This document shows positions 1 through 11,668 of a stretch of DNA of 64,000 bases, piece by piece. The DNA is from Diplonema japonicum (taxonomy: Eukaryota; Euglenozoa; Diplonemea; Diplonemida; Diplonemidae), in contig OZ025681.1 of the NCBI GenBank assembly GCA_964019335.1, positions 124,001 to 188,000 on the forward strand. Direction: 5' to 3'. The notes below the pieces were generated by a model that saw nothing but the letters and a program-made list of their open reading frames with translations, was not told where the DNA came from and did no database searches. The position numbers and the translations under genes were made by a program. Numbering within the stretch: the first letter of the stretch is position 1; each line of letters starts with the position of its first letter.

Positions 1-49
1 AAACAGCATAGTGCACACATGCCAGCACAACGGCCGTTCGCAGGTGCAT
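1..49 (-). CDS. Partial: signal-peptide exon of a third polycystin-like paralog
   Basis: The first 49 bases, read on the minus strand, encode an ATG at 49..47 followed by MHLRTAVVLACVHYAV, almost the same as the first exon of gene A (start 9567). The similarity continues upstream of the ATG to about position 75, so promoter-proximal DNA is shared as well. The rest of the gene lies outside the window to the left. I infer a third tandem copy. It could instead be a detached first exon, which only the neighbouring sequence can settle. Confidence 0.6.
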   Translation of the reverse strand, partial: MHLRTAVVLACVHYAV

Positions 50-469
50 GGCCTCACCCCCCTCTGTGGATGAATGGAGAATTGGAGAACTAGTACGATT
101 AAATGTAAACAAAGGAACGAGAGGATTCTCACAAAAAAGCGTTGTTTTCTGCGGCGCAACACAGCCTTAAGCCGGGCACAAGACCGGGAAGGCTGTGTTC
201 TTGCTAATGTTAATAAAAGCAGACTTTTTAAACCAAAAGGTATTACAATAAGGCCAGCCACAGTCAACGTCAGCTTAAATGTTATTGATCCTAATATCTT
301 CTGGACATGGTAGGTAGCTTGATCCAGAGCTAGGTGTCGTCACCTGGACCAGTTAAAATGAGTTACTACCTTGCCCGAAGGAGCGAAAAAACTCTTCTGC
401 TTTATAGTGGCAGAGTGGAGCAGGTGACCGGCTTCTGTGCCCAGTATTGAAAACCCTTCGTCAAAAAAA
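50..469. other. Intergenic region upstream of the third paralog
   Basis: No gene is supported here. Positions 50-75 match the DNA just upstream of gene A's start (about 9568-9600). The rest is ordinary-composition sequence with no recognisable repeat, ending at the 3' end of a LINE-A copy. Confidence 0.5.
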
Positions 470-1443
470 AACTCAAAGTACAGGACAAGCCCCCCGCTAG
501 AGGGCCGCCCTATGGGAGGGGGGGGTCTATCTGTTAATACTCCCCTTCTGGAGCATTGCTTTCATTCCGATTGAGGCCGTGAGCGTCTTGCGGAGTCGTG
601 TGATGCGGTCCCGCTTGTAGTCGGCTTTCAATTCCATTAGCTTGTCGTGCGTGGAGCGGGTGGCGAAAATAGGCCTCCTGGAGAAACCAATAGCTGCCTT
701 TCCTCCAATGGCGATGAGGGACTTCACTCTTTTTCTCTCGTCCGCTGGGAAGGGGCGTCGCTTCTTCCGTGCCCTGCATGCTGTGTTTATCTTTACGATG
801 AGAGCTTTGATTCTGCGCGCCCTATCTTCCAGCAGGCCTCCCAAAGACTTTCCGGTCGTCCATTCGAAGTCAATGGCCAGTTCCACCGCCGACACCTCCG
901 AGGTGGTGTCCTTCTCCACCCAGCGCAGTTGTGACAACCATTGTAGCAGCGGGTTCAGGTACTGGGACAGGACCCCGCTCACTCCTTCGAGCTCGCCAGC
1001 TATCGGAACGGGGCATTTCTTACCTACCACATTTCGAATCCACGGCAGCGGCTGTGTGTTGACATCCTCCTTCTGCATGAGCTCTACGTCTCGTTTCTCA
1101 ACCACCACGGCTAAGTATCGTTGCAGCTTCTCTAGGTACGCAAAGTCATGTCCTCTCGGCAGAATCGCGTGCAATTCCAGACACAGGGGCCATCCTGTCC
1201 TGTTGCGCAGTGGTTCCAAGCCGTCCTGTGCTAGCTCTTCCTGTGCGCAGGCGCACTCGTAGAGTTGGTGGCGGAGTAGGGTTACCGTGTCCGGGTACGG
1301 TGATTCACACAGGTCGCACCTGAACCCTTGTGTGCGTGATACTGTCGTTGTTGGGACTTGGCTTATGCTCTCTTCGACTTCTTCGGTGCCGTCACCTTCT
1401 GGAGCCAGGGGGACGCTTCTTTGATTCGTTCCTGCATGCGGGC
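470..1443 (-). mobile_element. LINE-A, 5'-truncated copy
   Basis: Nearly identical to the 3' 970 bases of the full LINE-A at 47206-53500, including the short 3' UTR (reading minus, it ends TGTACTTTGAGTT then a T run). The open frame 527-1440 encodes the ORF2 tail, with the Cys2-His-type finger (CDLC...H...C) and the basic C-terminus. Identity stops at about 1443, where an A-rich flank begins. 5' truncation of this kind is the usual product of target-primed reverse transcription. The high identity suggests recent insertion. Confidence 0.9.
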
Positions 1444-2294
1444 AAAAAAAAAGAGGGAGAAACATTATAAAAAAAAAAAAAGCGATGACACCTTTGTATG
1501 TTTGTACTTTTTGAAACAAAAACAAAAAAAGATGTCGTTGAAGGGAACCTGCAGTATGTGACAGGATTGCCTAAAAAAAGAAATATTCAAAGCCTGGTTA
1601 TTCTCGGTAAGCTTGTGATTCCCTAGTACCATAGTAACCATTCTTTTTCAATACAGCTAAGCTAGTCATTAATGTTTGCGGGTTCTCTGTGTGCACCCTG
1701 TTCTTTTGCGTCAGCACAGCTAAATATTTAAAATACCCCCCATATGACATGGCGGCGGGACTTCTTCTCCGCCAACATTAGTGACATAGCCGCACATTTC
1801 TCTTTCTAGTTCGAGCAAATTGTCGTATGCCGGCAGAAAAAAAAAGGAGGGGAGAGAAAGCATTGTATTGTTCCCCTGCTTGGACAAGTCACAAGACTCG
1901 TTCTTGCAAAAGATAAACGTGACTATCGTAAGCTCAACAAAGAAAACTGAATCTATTATTTCGTAACTTGAGTAGCAGAGGTGCCCATTTACAACTGTAA
2001 CTCAACATGCTTGAAGCTAGCACATCTGCACTAGTATTTACCTGGAAAGGCAAATCTCGTACAACTACTCTCAAAGACACCTTGAGAAAGCCAGCAAGTT
2101 AAACAGGTAAGTGTATCTCTTCACAGATCAAATGGCTTGTTCGCAATCAGAGAGAGTGCCTCCCGACGGTGAAGGACGTGGCCTACAGTACCCCGAGGTC
2201 GGAAGGTGCCGTGGTCATAGAGGTCATCTTGTCTCAATCAAAGTGCAGCTCACGACCACACGACTATAATATGCGAGGGCCTTGAAGCCCAAGC
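1444..2294. other. Intergenic region with dispersed-repeat fragments
   Basis: No gene seen. It contains a copy of short dispersed repeat R2 (1541-1574; other copies at 28528 and 53799) and a weak R3-like stretch near 1875-1910 (TTCCCCTGCTTGGACAAG, then GACTCGTT). The last 250 bases are the 3' flank of gene A. A short motif there (ACCTGGAAAGGCAA at about 2040) recurs just below gene B's stop, near 11636. Confidence 0.5.
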
Positions 2295-5200
2295 TCACCC
2301 ACCCAAAACAGCCCTGAGCATCTTCGTGATGCCTGTCTCCTTCATGATTGTAGAGAAGGCCTTCCCAATCCCCGACTTGAGGAAGGTCTTCGCGATGGGG
2401 TCAGCATAGGTGAGGACAAGGAGCTTCATCGGCTCGTTCAAGACGATGTCCTGCATGAAGGCGATGGCGCAGCCTGTGAAGAAGCTCTGTTGGGTCTCCT
2501 GCTCCCAGCGCAAGGCCTCCGTGAGGAAAATGGTCACGGAAGAGAGCTGTATGAAGAAGGCGAGGGCATAGGCGAGGTAGGTCACGTGGTGCGGTAGGTG
2601 CTGTGGAAGGAGGCCCCCTTTCTTCAGCTGGTAGGACCGCAAGACAACGAGCCACCCCACCAGAAGGAACACGAGAGGGGCCAACCACTGCTCCGTCCCG
2701 CCCACCTCCACCTTGCTCCCCTCCCTTCGAATGGACGGTTGTTTCTCCAAGCAGACGAACAAGCACCCAGACCACTGCAGCACGAACACAGCGGACCCGA
2801 GGTGCCCCATGCTGTACCTCTGGTACATCACCCACCAGCACCCCAAGGCCGCCACAATCTGCACACAGCTCGCCCCTGCCCCTGCCCACCACTCCACCTC
2901 GTAGTACAGACACAACACGATGAACAGGTGCACCGACCAGAAGACCGACAGCACCATGGGGAGAAGCCGCGGGCGCCACGAGCTTACCCCGAGTGCCACG
3001 AAGATCATCACCCACAGGAACAACAAGGCCACACCGATCCCAACCTCTCCAGAGTCTATCATCAACACGCACCCGTACATCCCCAGTGACATCAGCAGCA
3101 GCGCCACAGCCTTCGCGAGCTGGAAGAAGTACGTTGCTATGCTCAGGAACAAGAGTACTACCAAAACAAGCGGCCACCACTTGTAGCCGATCAAGAACAC
3201 AATTCCAACATGCACCAGAGTTAGGAAGATAATGAATCTCATCGACTGCTTAGCTTCACTGTTTGCCCGCTGGCAAAGTGTCAGCTCTTGTTCCTCTTCT
3301 TTCTCACTTATCGAACCTTCTGTGCCTGTTTCATTGTTGTCAGACACCACAGGCAGTGCGACTTGCTTACCGCCTTGATGCATTGTCGGGGACATCGGGA
3401 TTGTCTCGTTCTCTGTCAGGAACACGGGCTTCGGCGACCCCAAAGTGGGGCTGAACACAACAGGGAGGCTGCACCGTCCAGAGCTGAAGATGGGGCTCAT
3501 CCGCCTTGAGAAATTGGGATCTTCCTTGTCCATCTCTGTCTCCTCTGCCAACTTCTTCGCCTCCCACCACTCCTTGTGTGAAATGGACTGGTACTCAGGT
3601 GTGCTGTACTGTGTGTATTCGCAAATGAGGCGTATCTCAGGGTTCCGCCCCTGCTTCTTGCTCACCTCGTCAGGGATCTGATACCAGCAGTCAAGGGACG
3701 CCGTTGCAGACGAGTCGTCTCGAACAATGCAGTCGATGATGTCCTGCATCGAGATGCTGAGCGACGCCACAAGGTTCTCCGTGCTTGTGTCCTGCAGACC
3801 GTCGTCATCGTACACGTTCACCACCACCACAGACTCCTTCTCCTCCCGCACGGGGTAGCTCACCACACAGCTCCCATCGAACACAGGGTTGTGGTCGTCC
3901 CACACTGTCGCTGACTTCCAAACACGGCCCTCACTCTCCACAAGAACGAAGCAGTCAGGGATGTCGTCCATCGCTTCTCCTCGGATGGGCAGGTCCCTTG
4001 CTTGAACCACCCTCACATTCAGCTCCCCCAGAATGGGGTACTCGGGGTACGGGTCGAGTGCAGCCCACGACCACAGCTGTTTAGTAGTGTGTTGTGCTTT
4101 TGAGGAAACATACCACCGGAACTTTTTTCACCGCCCTCTTGAAAAGCAGCCCCAGCAGCACTGTTGTCGGGGTCATCATGCAAGCGGAGATGACCGCCAC
4201 CATGATTGTCTTGGCGATAGTTCTGAATTAGATTTGTGATTGTTGACTTTTTGTATCTCCACAAACATACCCATTCTCGTTCCTGCCGTGGAAGACAGCA
4301 CAGATGAAGAAGACTGTGTTCATCGCTGCGAAGAGGACAGCAAGCCTCTGCGGGCGGGAGAACGACTGTCCCGGCTGCCGGAACAACACGCAGAACCACA
4401 AGTGTGCCCGGAGGGCTATTGCAGCTTTCGAGGCAAATAAGTGAAGATTATCACAGCAGTTCATGCCGATTGCTTCTTCCTCTGTGGCGGTAACGCTCAC
4501 CTTTCGCATGCTAGAAAGGTTAGTCCCTGCAACTGACTTCCTTTTCCCAGGAAGACCACCAGGTATATCCATGCCATCATGCTGTTCCTCGAAGTCTATG
4601 TGGTCAAGGTCGGCTTGGTTCGAATTGCTTTTCGTTTCTGTGAACAAGTCAGAAGAAGCCGACACACACGGTGAAGGAACGGACTCGAAGCCAAGGAGTT
4701 GGGGGTCCAGCGTCAGCACAGGTGCAGAGTGCTCTTCATAATTGGGGCAAGTAGTTTGTTCCTTGGGTATTAAGGCAGGTGGAATCCCAGTTATAGCCTT
4801 TGGTGAATACTCGTGCCGCTGTTTCTTTGCTTTTAAAGCAGGCGGCATGTGTATCCCTCCAAGTGCGGATAAGTCCTCTGACACAATGGACACTACTCTC
4901 GGTGCCCTTTCATTCGGCACTTCTTGTGTTTTATATTTCTCGTGAGGTGACGGTTTTCTATTGGCCTTGGGTGAATTCTCTTCTTGTGCAACAGATAGCC
5001 TCTGTGCTTTTTCTTTTGCTCTGATGGCAGGCGGCATGTGTATCATCCCATTGTGCGCATTTGCAGTGTCTGAGTCCTCAGACACAATGGACATTATTCT
5101 TGGCACTTCTTCTCTCGAACCGCTTTGTGCAAAAGGAAGGTCATGAGACATCATTCTTTTGTTTGCTTTCGGGGTGAAATACTCCTCCGCCACAATAGAC

Positions 5201-8200
5201 TGCTGCAGCATGGCTTCCTGCTTGCTGAACTCGAACCGCGCTACTTCCCTAACCATCTTGTTCAGCTCCATCGCTTGTTGTATTGCAGCTGCCTTTGCTT
5301 CTTCGAAGGTTTCACACGGTTTGTCCTTTTGATGCTGAAAGATGTGTGCTGCCCTCAAGTAGTTCCCTTCCTTGCACTCGCGAACACCATCCTCCCACCT
5401 GAAGACGTGGCCTTCCGCCGCCATCTCCTCAATATCCACAGCTTTTATCGAAGTCAAACGCTCGTGAAAGGTACTTCCAAAATCAGGTAATGTCCACTTT
5501 TTTCCAGACATGGCGAGTGCATTGTTCACCTTTTCCTCCTGCTTCAATCGAGCCCTCTCCGATGGTGCAGCTTTGTTGTTCACAAGCCCAGCATCCTGCC
5601 GCCTGTCGTAGAAGTAGGTCACAACGAAGAGGATGTAGTAGAGCAAGTAGAGTGTCCCCACGACAGTGAGGGTGGGGATGTTCACCGCTGAGAGCTGTGT
5701 CCAGCTGTTGAAGTTCGAGCTGCTGAAGAGCCGTTTCAGGTTTGTTGCGGGCATCACCTCAGAGGCAATGAAGGCCCCCACAGTCCCAAGCTTTGACTCC
5801 CCGGTCAGCTCTACAGTCCCGTTGTTGTTGTTGTTGTTGTTGTTTCCTGCCGCCAGCACCACAGCCGCCCGGTAGGTCACGCTCCCACCACACGAAGGGT
5901 TCTGCTGCTGTTGTGCAGTTGCCGTCAACAAGCCCTCCGAAAGAAACCCGTTCCACTGAAGGTCCTGACCCGGTTCCCAGGAGCCTGTGGTCTCGTTCCA
6001 CACGCGCAGGGCAATGTTGCAGGGGTAGGGGTCCACGAACTCCGCGTCCACCGTGAAGTTCACCTTCATTGTCACAGCCTCGTTTGCCGAGGCCCCTCCG
6101 AAGGAGGAAACCCGTACCTGCACCACGTCCCCTGTCGAGGTCTCGTTGTTCCCAGGGACTGGGTACAGGTCCCCTGCTGCCGCCTTCACGAGGACACGCC
6201 CTCCCCCTGACAGCCCAGGGAGTGCCACAGAGGTTGTTGAGTTCTCCAGTCGCACCGTTGCCGTTCCCGATGTCGCTTCACCGATCGTCGTCACCGCTAT
6301 CTTCAGAACTGTCCCAGAGAAGCTGATGTCCCCCGTCCCGTTATGAGCAAGGAGGGATGAGGCCAGGCTGTCCGTCAACGCCACCACAGACTCCTTCGCT
6401 TCCCCTGTCGCGGACAGCGTCCCGAGCCCATCCACCGCCTGCAGCACCCGCCCAACATCGCCAGCTGTCCCGTTCTCAATGGCTGTCTGCCCTAGCTGCT
6501 CCACCACCTGTGCTGCCCCCACCACCTCTGCGCTCACTTCCTCCGCCGTCCCCGAGCCAGTCCCGGACCCAATCTGAGACACGATCGACTCTGCCACGGT
6601 GGACGCCTCCCCAGGTGACGTGATCACCTGAACAGTGCCCCGAAAGGTCTGAGAAGTGATCCAGTTGTTGCTGTTGCTGCTGCCGCTGCCAACACCCCCG
6701 CCTGTCCCCTGCACACCAACCTGGATCACGAGGTCTCCCTCCGGCAGGGCGTTCAGAGAGAAGGAGGCGACCCTCGTGTGTCTCACAACGACCCCGTCCA
6801 CCGCCACCACGTACTGCGCCTCCGAAGACGACCCAAGGAACCACTCGTCGTAGTCAAAGCTCACCTTCGTCCCAACAGTGAGGTTCACGAGGGGGGGCGT
6901 GAAAGTGATCACCGGGAGCTGCTTCGGAACGAACACACGAAAGGAGTCGCTACCCCCGCCTGTTCCCACGCTGTCTATCCCGCACAACAGAGAGCCTCCA
7001 GTGTTCCCCATCGTGGCCCCAAGGTCCACCTCTAAATACATCGTCGTCTTGCTCACAGCAAGGCCGACAGCTGAAAAAGAAGAAGAAGCAGAACTAGAAC
7101 CGTAATAACCGTTGCACTGAACCACTATCTCGTTCTTCGACACACCAACACAGGAAAGCGCCGCCGTGTGCAAGGCCTCCATCCTGCGAACGAGGTCCAA
7201 GGCCGCAGGAACAGACCAGCTTGCGAGGAGCGAGGGGTCCACCACCACCTCCGCCCGACCCAACGAAGTGTCCAAAAAGACCACAGACAGGGCTCCCGAG
7301 TCAGAGGAAGAAGAGAGCCCCAGCTCCGAAGCGAGAAACCCTTGGACCTCGCCGGCTGAGGAGAGCTGCTGGCCCACTATGCTGAAGTGCGCAACGAGGG
7401 GTGTGAACACGCCGTCCGCTGACAAGAGAACCCGCTGACGCTCCCCCACAGGGCTTGCCACGAACACCTCCCTCCCGAATACACGAACCTGCGGCTGTTG
7501 CTGTGAAGGGGAATAACCCTTCACCTCTGACATCGTGGAGGAAGGGGCAGAGAATGGCGCAGGGGTTGCTGGAGACACAGTGTTGGGGAAACTCGTTGCG
7601 GGGGAAAGGGTGGAAGGAGCGCCTGTTGTGGCTGTTGTGGATGGAACAGTTGTCGGTACCGCTGTGTGCAGAGAAGGTGACTGGGAAGGAAGCTGTGTGG
7701 GTGCAAGTGTTGGAGGAACCAAGGTCGAAGGGGAAGTAGACGTGCCAGAAGGGACAGGGGTCGGTGCGGGGCTCTGCGGTGCAACTGATGGTGCAGAGGT
7801 GGGTGTCTTCGTGGGAGCCACTGTGGGCGGAAAAGGTGTTGGTGGTGGCGAGACAGTGGACCCTGGAACAGATGTTGGTGCAAGGGTAGAAGGAGCTGGT
7901 GTTGGAGGGGCTGACGTAGCTGGGAAAGAAGTTGAAGGAGCAAAGGTCTCTGGGACGAGTGTTGGGGTAAGGGTCGTGGGCGGTGAAGGAGTCGGAGCGG
8001 TTGTCGAAGGTGCAGTGGTTGAGGGAGCAGGGGTAGAAGGTGCAGGAGTTGATGGAGCAGGAGTCAAGGGTGCAGGGGTCGGAACAAGAGTTGGAGCAGG
8101 GGTCGAGGGTGAAGGTGTTGAGGGGGCAGTGGTGGAGGGTGCTGAGGTTGAAGGAGAAGGAGTCGAAGGTGAAGGTGTTGAAGGTGCAGGGGTCGAGGGT

Positions 8201-9567
8201 GAAGGTGTTAAGGGTGCTGAGGTTGATGGAGCAGGAGTTGGAGCAGGGGTCGAGGGTGAATGTGTTGAAGGAGCAAGTGTTGGAACTGGAGTTGGTATAG
8301 GGGTTGTATAGGGTGAAAGTGTTGAGGGTGCTGAGGTTGAAGGAGCAGGTGTTGGAACTGGAGTTGGTATAGGGGTTGGAACAGGTGTTGGAGCAGAGGT
8401 CGAGGGTGCAGAGGTTGATGGAGCAGGGGTCGAAGGTGAAGATGTTGAGGGGGCAGGAGTGGAGGGCGCTGATGTTGAAGGAGCAGGAGTTGGAACTGGA
8501 GTTGGTATAGGAGTTGGAGCAGAGGTCGAGGGTGCAGAGGTTGATGGAGCAGGGGTCGAGGGTGAAGGTGTTGAGGGAGCAGGAGTGGAGGGCGCTGATG
8601 TTGAAGGAGAAGGAGTTGGAACTGGAGTTGGTATAGGGGTTGGAATAGGAGTTGGAACAGGTGTTGGAGCAGGGGTCGAGGGTGCAGAGGTTGATGGAGC
8701 AGGGGTCGAGGGTGAAGGTGTTGAGGGAGCAGGAGTGGAGGGTGCTGATGTTGAAGGAGCAGGAGTTGGAACAGGTGTTGGAACAGGTGTTGGAGCAGGG
8801 GTCGAGGGTGAAGGTGTTGAGGGTGCAGGAGTTGGAACTGGAGTTGGTATAGGAGTTGGAACAGGTGTCGGAATAGGGGTTGGAACAGGTGTTGGAGCAG
8901 AGGTCGAGGGTGCAGAGGTTGATGGAGCAGGGGTCGAAGGTGAAGGTGTTGAGGGGGCAGGAGTGGAGGGCGCTGATGTTGAAGGAGCAGGTGTTGGAAC
9001 TGGAGTTGGTATAGGAGTTGGAGCAGGTGTTGGAGCAGAGGTGGAGGGTGCAGAGGTTGATGGAGCAGGGGTCGAGGGTGAAGGTGTTGAGGGAGCAGGA
9101 GTGGAGGGCGCTGATGTTGAAGGAGAAGGAGTTGGAACTGGAGTTGGTATAGGGGTTGGTATAGGAGTTGGAACAGGTGTTGGAGCAGGGGTCGAGGGTG
9201 AAGGTGTTGAGGGAGCAGGAGTGGAGGGTGCTGATGTTGAAGGAGCAGGTGTTGGAACTGGAGTTGGTACAGGGGTTGGAACAGGTGTTGGAGCAGGGGT
9301 CGAGGGTGAAGGTGTTGAGGGGGCAGGTGTCGAGGGTGCAGAAGTTGAAGGAGCAGGAGTCGATGGTGCACGGGTTGAAGGAGCAGGAGTCGATGGTGCT
9401 GAGGTTGAAGTGTATGTACGGGTCGCGGGAGCCGGTGTTGGAATTGGAGTGGACAATGCTGAAAGGTCCCTGTGCAATTAATATGGTTGGCTAAAAACAT
9501 ACGAAGATGAGGCGAGAGAAACAGCATAGTGCACACATGCCAGCACAACGGCCGTTCGCATGTGCAT
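2295..9567 (-). CDS. Polycystin-1-like multi-membrane protein, gene A
   Basis: Four exons are inferred: 9567..9503, 9469..4271, 4222..4114 and 4076..2295, giving about 2384 residues in one frame. The order is: signal peptide (1-20), Pro/Thr/Ser stalk (about 25-665), REJ/GAIN-like ectodomain ending in a weak GPS-like segment without the usual HLT/S cleavage triad, TM1 (about 1281-1306), a 420-residue cytosolic loop holding a twice-repeated SIVSED...HMPPA unit, then TM2 beginning with [11 protein letters not shown] and SRPQRL as in polycystin-1 family proteins, TM3, a C2 domain (about 1808-1935), and roughly nine more TMs ending near NEPMKLLVL. In animal polycystin-1 the cytosolic domain here is PLAT, and a channel-like region follows; this protein has a C2 fold by eye and stops early. 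Likely a surface receptor or adhesion protein. Gene B next door is a converted paralog. Splicing is inferred from GTATGT donors and frame continuity, not from RNA. Confidence 0.8.
4077..4113 (-). other. Predicted intron of gene A (37 bases)
   Basis: Reading minus, the donor is GTATGT and the acceptor CTAAACAG, which includes a branch-point-like ACTAAAC. Removing it joins KKVPV to [13 protein letters not shown] in phase 0 and links the upstream membrane segments to the C2 domain. Confidence 0.8.
4223..4270 (-). other. Predicted intron of gene A (48 bases)
   Basis: Donor GTATGT, acceptor ATTCAG on the minus strand. Splicing in phase 2 replaces a premature stop with [16 protein letters not shown], a hydrophobic segment at the place where polycystins have TM3. 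Confidence 0.8.
7530..9440 (-). repeat. Coding minisatellite for the Pro/Thr stalk of gene A
   Basis: The stalk is built from 12- and 15-base units coding [18 protein letters not shown] and SPST, arranged in longer blocks of roughly 150-200 bases that recur several times between 8280 and 9300. The block structure suggests unequal exchange. The opposite strand is open for over 1 kb only because of this repetition. Confidence 0.85.
9470..9502 (-). other. Predicted intron of gene A (33 bases)
   Basis: Donor GTATGT, acceptor TTGCACAG on the minus strand. It joins a signal peptide (MHMRTAVVLACVHYAVSLAS) in phase 2 to the start of the Pro/Thr stalk. Without it the long frame has no ATG start. The third paralog at 1-49 has the same first exon. 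Confidence 0.7.
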
Positions 9568-10166
9568 GCCCTCACCCCTCTGTGGATGAATGAATGGAAA
9601 AATAGTTTAAAGGAAGGAACGAGAGCAGTACAGCAGGACGCGAAGCGGCAAGGGTGGGTAGAAGTCGAGATACCGTATCAGCGTTCTTTGAGACGCAAAG
9701 GCTGCAGGTCAAATTCGCTATGCATTGCATGAAGTAATAATAAAAAGGAACGAGGGAGGAAGAAGTTGCCATTTAAAAAGACAGCGTACCCAACACTGTG
9801 TACTACCGTGGCTAAGGTAGAGAGAGGGGAATAGAACGAAACAGTATTGCAAGCACATCCACACCACCCACTTGCTAGGCGAGAGGTTTGTGCTACGTGT
9901 CTGTTAAAAGTAGATAGTTGTGATGCACTTGCGGCCCTTCCTCCCCCGAGCGCCAGATTTCCTTTTTAACCCATAGCGGGGGAAGGAAATGTATGGTGCA
10001 TGCTTACAAGGAGGGCTTTTGTGAGACGCCCCCTGTTCTCATCCACTACCTGCATCGAAAAATAAAAAAGAGGAAAGCGATGGGTTGAAAGAAGAAGGGA
10101 GGAGAGGAAAATTAAAAGAGAGCAAAAATTGAAAAAAGAGATAAAAAAGAAATATATATATATATT
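9568..10166. other. Intergenic region upstream of gene A
   Basis: The first 40 bases match the flank of the third paralog. A short scrap resembling the LINE-B 3' end (GTGAGACGCCCCCTGTTCTCA) lies at about 10021. No gene is supported; the rest is mixed sequence turning purine-rich after 10060. Confidence 0.45.
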
Positions 10167-10447
10167 CTGTAAAACAATTAATCCCGGAAGAAAAATTACA
10201 GGAAGCTCCGTGGGACCGGAGTACTACTCCTTCCATGGCCTTTTTTCCGCAAATCAGTGGTTATTTATTTTCGTGTCAAACGGAAAAGTCGTCGAGGTGG
10301 GGACCCAACGAAGCCGTGCTGCTCATAGTCGATGACTACAACGTCCACACAACCGGGGGTCAGCACAAAAAACGTCCAGAAGAAAAAAATTAGCGGAAGC
10401 TCCTGCGGACCGGAAGTTTTTACTTCTGGTAATTTATTGTTTTACAG
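10167..10447. mobile_element. MITE-like element, 281 bases
   Basis: Bounded by inverted ends CTGTAAAACAATTAA (10167-10181) and TTATTGTTTTACAG (10434-10447) inside a TA-rich target. An internal motif (GGAAGCTCC, then GGACCGGA) occurs twice in the same orientation. There is no coding capacity. I infer a non-autonomous DNA element; the family is unknown. Confidence 0.5.
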
Positions 10448-10468
10448 TATACATATAAATTATATATG

Positions 10469-10845
10469 AGTTAAAGGAAGTGAGACGCCCCCTTGTACTC
10501 ATCTCCTCTATATCTGCCTTTTCCCCCTCTTTCTCTTGCCCATTGTCCTTTCAACGCCTCCAGGTCATGCTTGGTCTTCGGTGATGCGAATATCGCCCTC
10601 CTGTTCCATCCGATCGCCTTTGTCCTAAATTATATATGATATAATAGTGTTAAAAAAGGAAGTCTTTGTGTTCCTCAACTTCGGCGGCTTTACCCTTGTG
10701 AACGGTCCCGCAGGGGAAGGCCCTCCTTCCTTTCGCCTTCTTCTGGATATTCCCTAGCTCTGTGTGCCAGATCTCCTCTTCCTCTGGCCAGTCACACTCC
10801 CACAGTAACGTGATCCAGCATGTTGGGCAGTTGTTGCTTCTTGAA
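10469..10845 (-). mobile_element. LINE-B fragment with internal deletion
   Basis: The 3' end and tail coding region match the larger LINE-B at 23594-25050 (for example, minus-strand reading gives KAKGRRAFPCGTV against KVKGRRAFPAEPC). The similarity is interrupted near 10622-10655 by AT-rich sequence and the intervening part is missing. It is a dead remnant between genes A and B. Confidence 0.65.
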
Positions 10846-11668
10846 CCACAAAAGAAAAAAAAAAACACATTAAAGAAGAAAAAAAAAAAAAAAAAGCGAA
10901 ACAGTGAAGGAGTGAGTGGGGGCACTCGAGCTTTCCTTCCCCGACAAACAAAATAAAGAAATAAAAGAAAAAGAAGCAAGTTTTTCATCATGACGGGAGT
11001 ATTAGAAACGCCCCATCAGAGAATTAAAAAAAGAAGAAAAAAAGGAGGAACTGGCTTGTTAGCTCGCGTCGTGGAAGCTTGTAACCCAAAATGACACTGT
11101 CAACGTTCCCTTAAAAGAAGTCAAATGACTTGTCTTTACAAAAAAAAAAAAAAATCAAGAAAGAAGATCTCTGGTCAACTAAAAATAAACAATAGAGCAG
11201 ATAACCAGGAAGTGGTATGACAGGGCCCTCAGTCTTCGCTAACTGGCGAATCTTTTGCAATTCTGGATCATACGACTTAAGAGCAAATCCGTATTGGAAC
11301 CAGGAACATGAAATTCCAGAGGCGTAGAGAGAGCCCTCGACTCGAAGTTTGCATTGGCCAGGTTTGAGTTCAAAAAATGGCCATTGCTACCACAACAGGC
11401 ATGTGGCTTATCTTAGATATTACTTCTAAAGAGGGTCCAAGACGGCCAAAGAATACGCAGTTTTTCCGAAACCGGGCCCTGTGTGTGAGCAGAAGAAAAG
11501 GAGAGAGCATTTATCTTTCCTTTCCTTTCTTTAGAAACCAACACTCCTGTCGGTCCACGAAACAAAAAAAAAAAGAAAACAAAAAAAAAAAAAAACGCTT
11601 GCACTTCTTGTAAGTAGCAATACACGTATCCTTTACCTGGAAAGGCAAGGCAAACAACTATAAACCTC
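10846..11668. other. Intergenic region downstream of gene B
   Basis: A- and T-rich DNA with homopolymers. An R3-like stretch lies near 11090-11140 (CAACGTTCCC, then GACTTGTCTTTA). No gene is supported. Short Phe/Lys-rich frames here are products of homopolymer runs. Confidence 0.45.

Noticed and set aside
2295-2320. GGTGAG right at the stop codons of genes A and B as a donor for further exons
   Set aside because: Introns here use GTATGT, and I found no downstream coding sequence in frame.
7535-9481. Long plus-strand Gly/Val-rich frames opposite the stalk of gene A (also 16681-17928 opposite gene B)
   Set aside because: They are the complement of the Pro/Thr minisatellite, which has no stop codons in several frames. 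No independent domain or start signal supports them.
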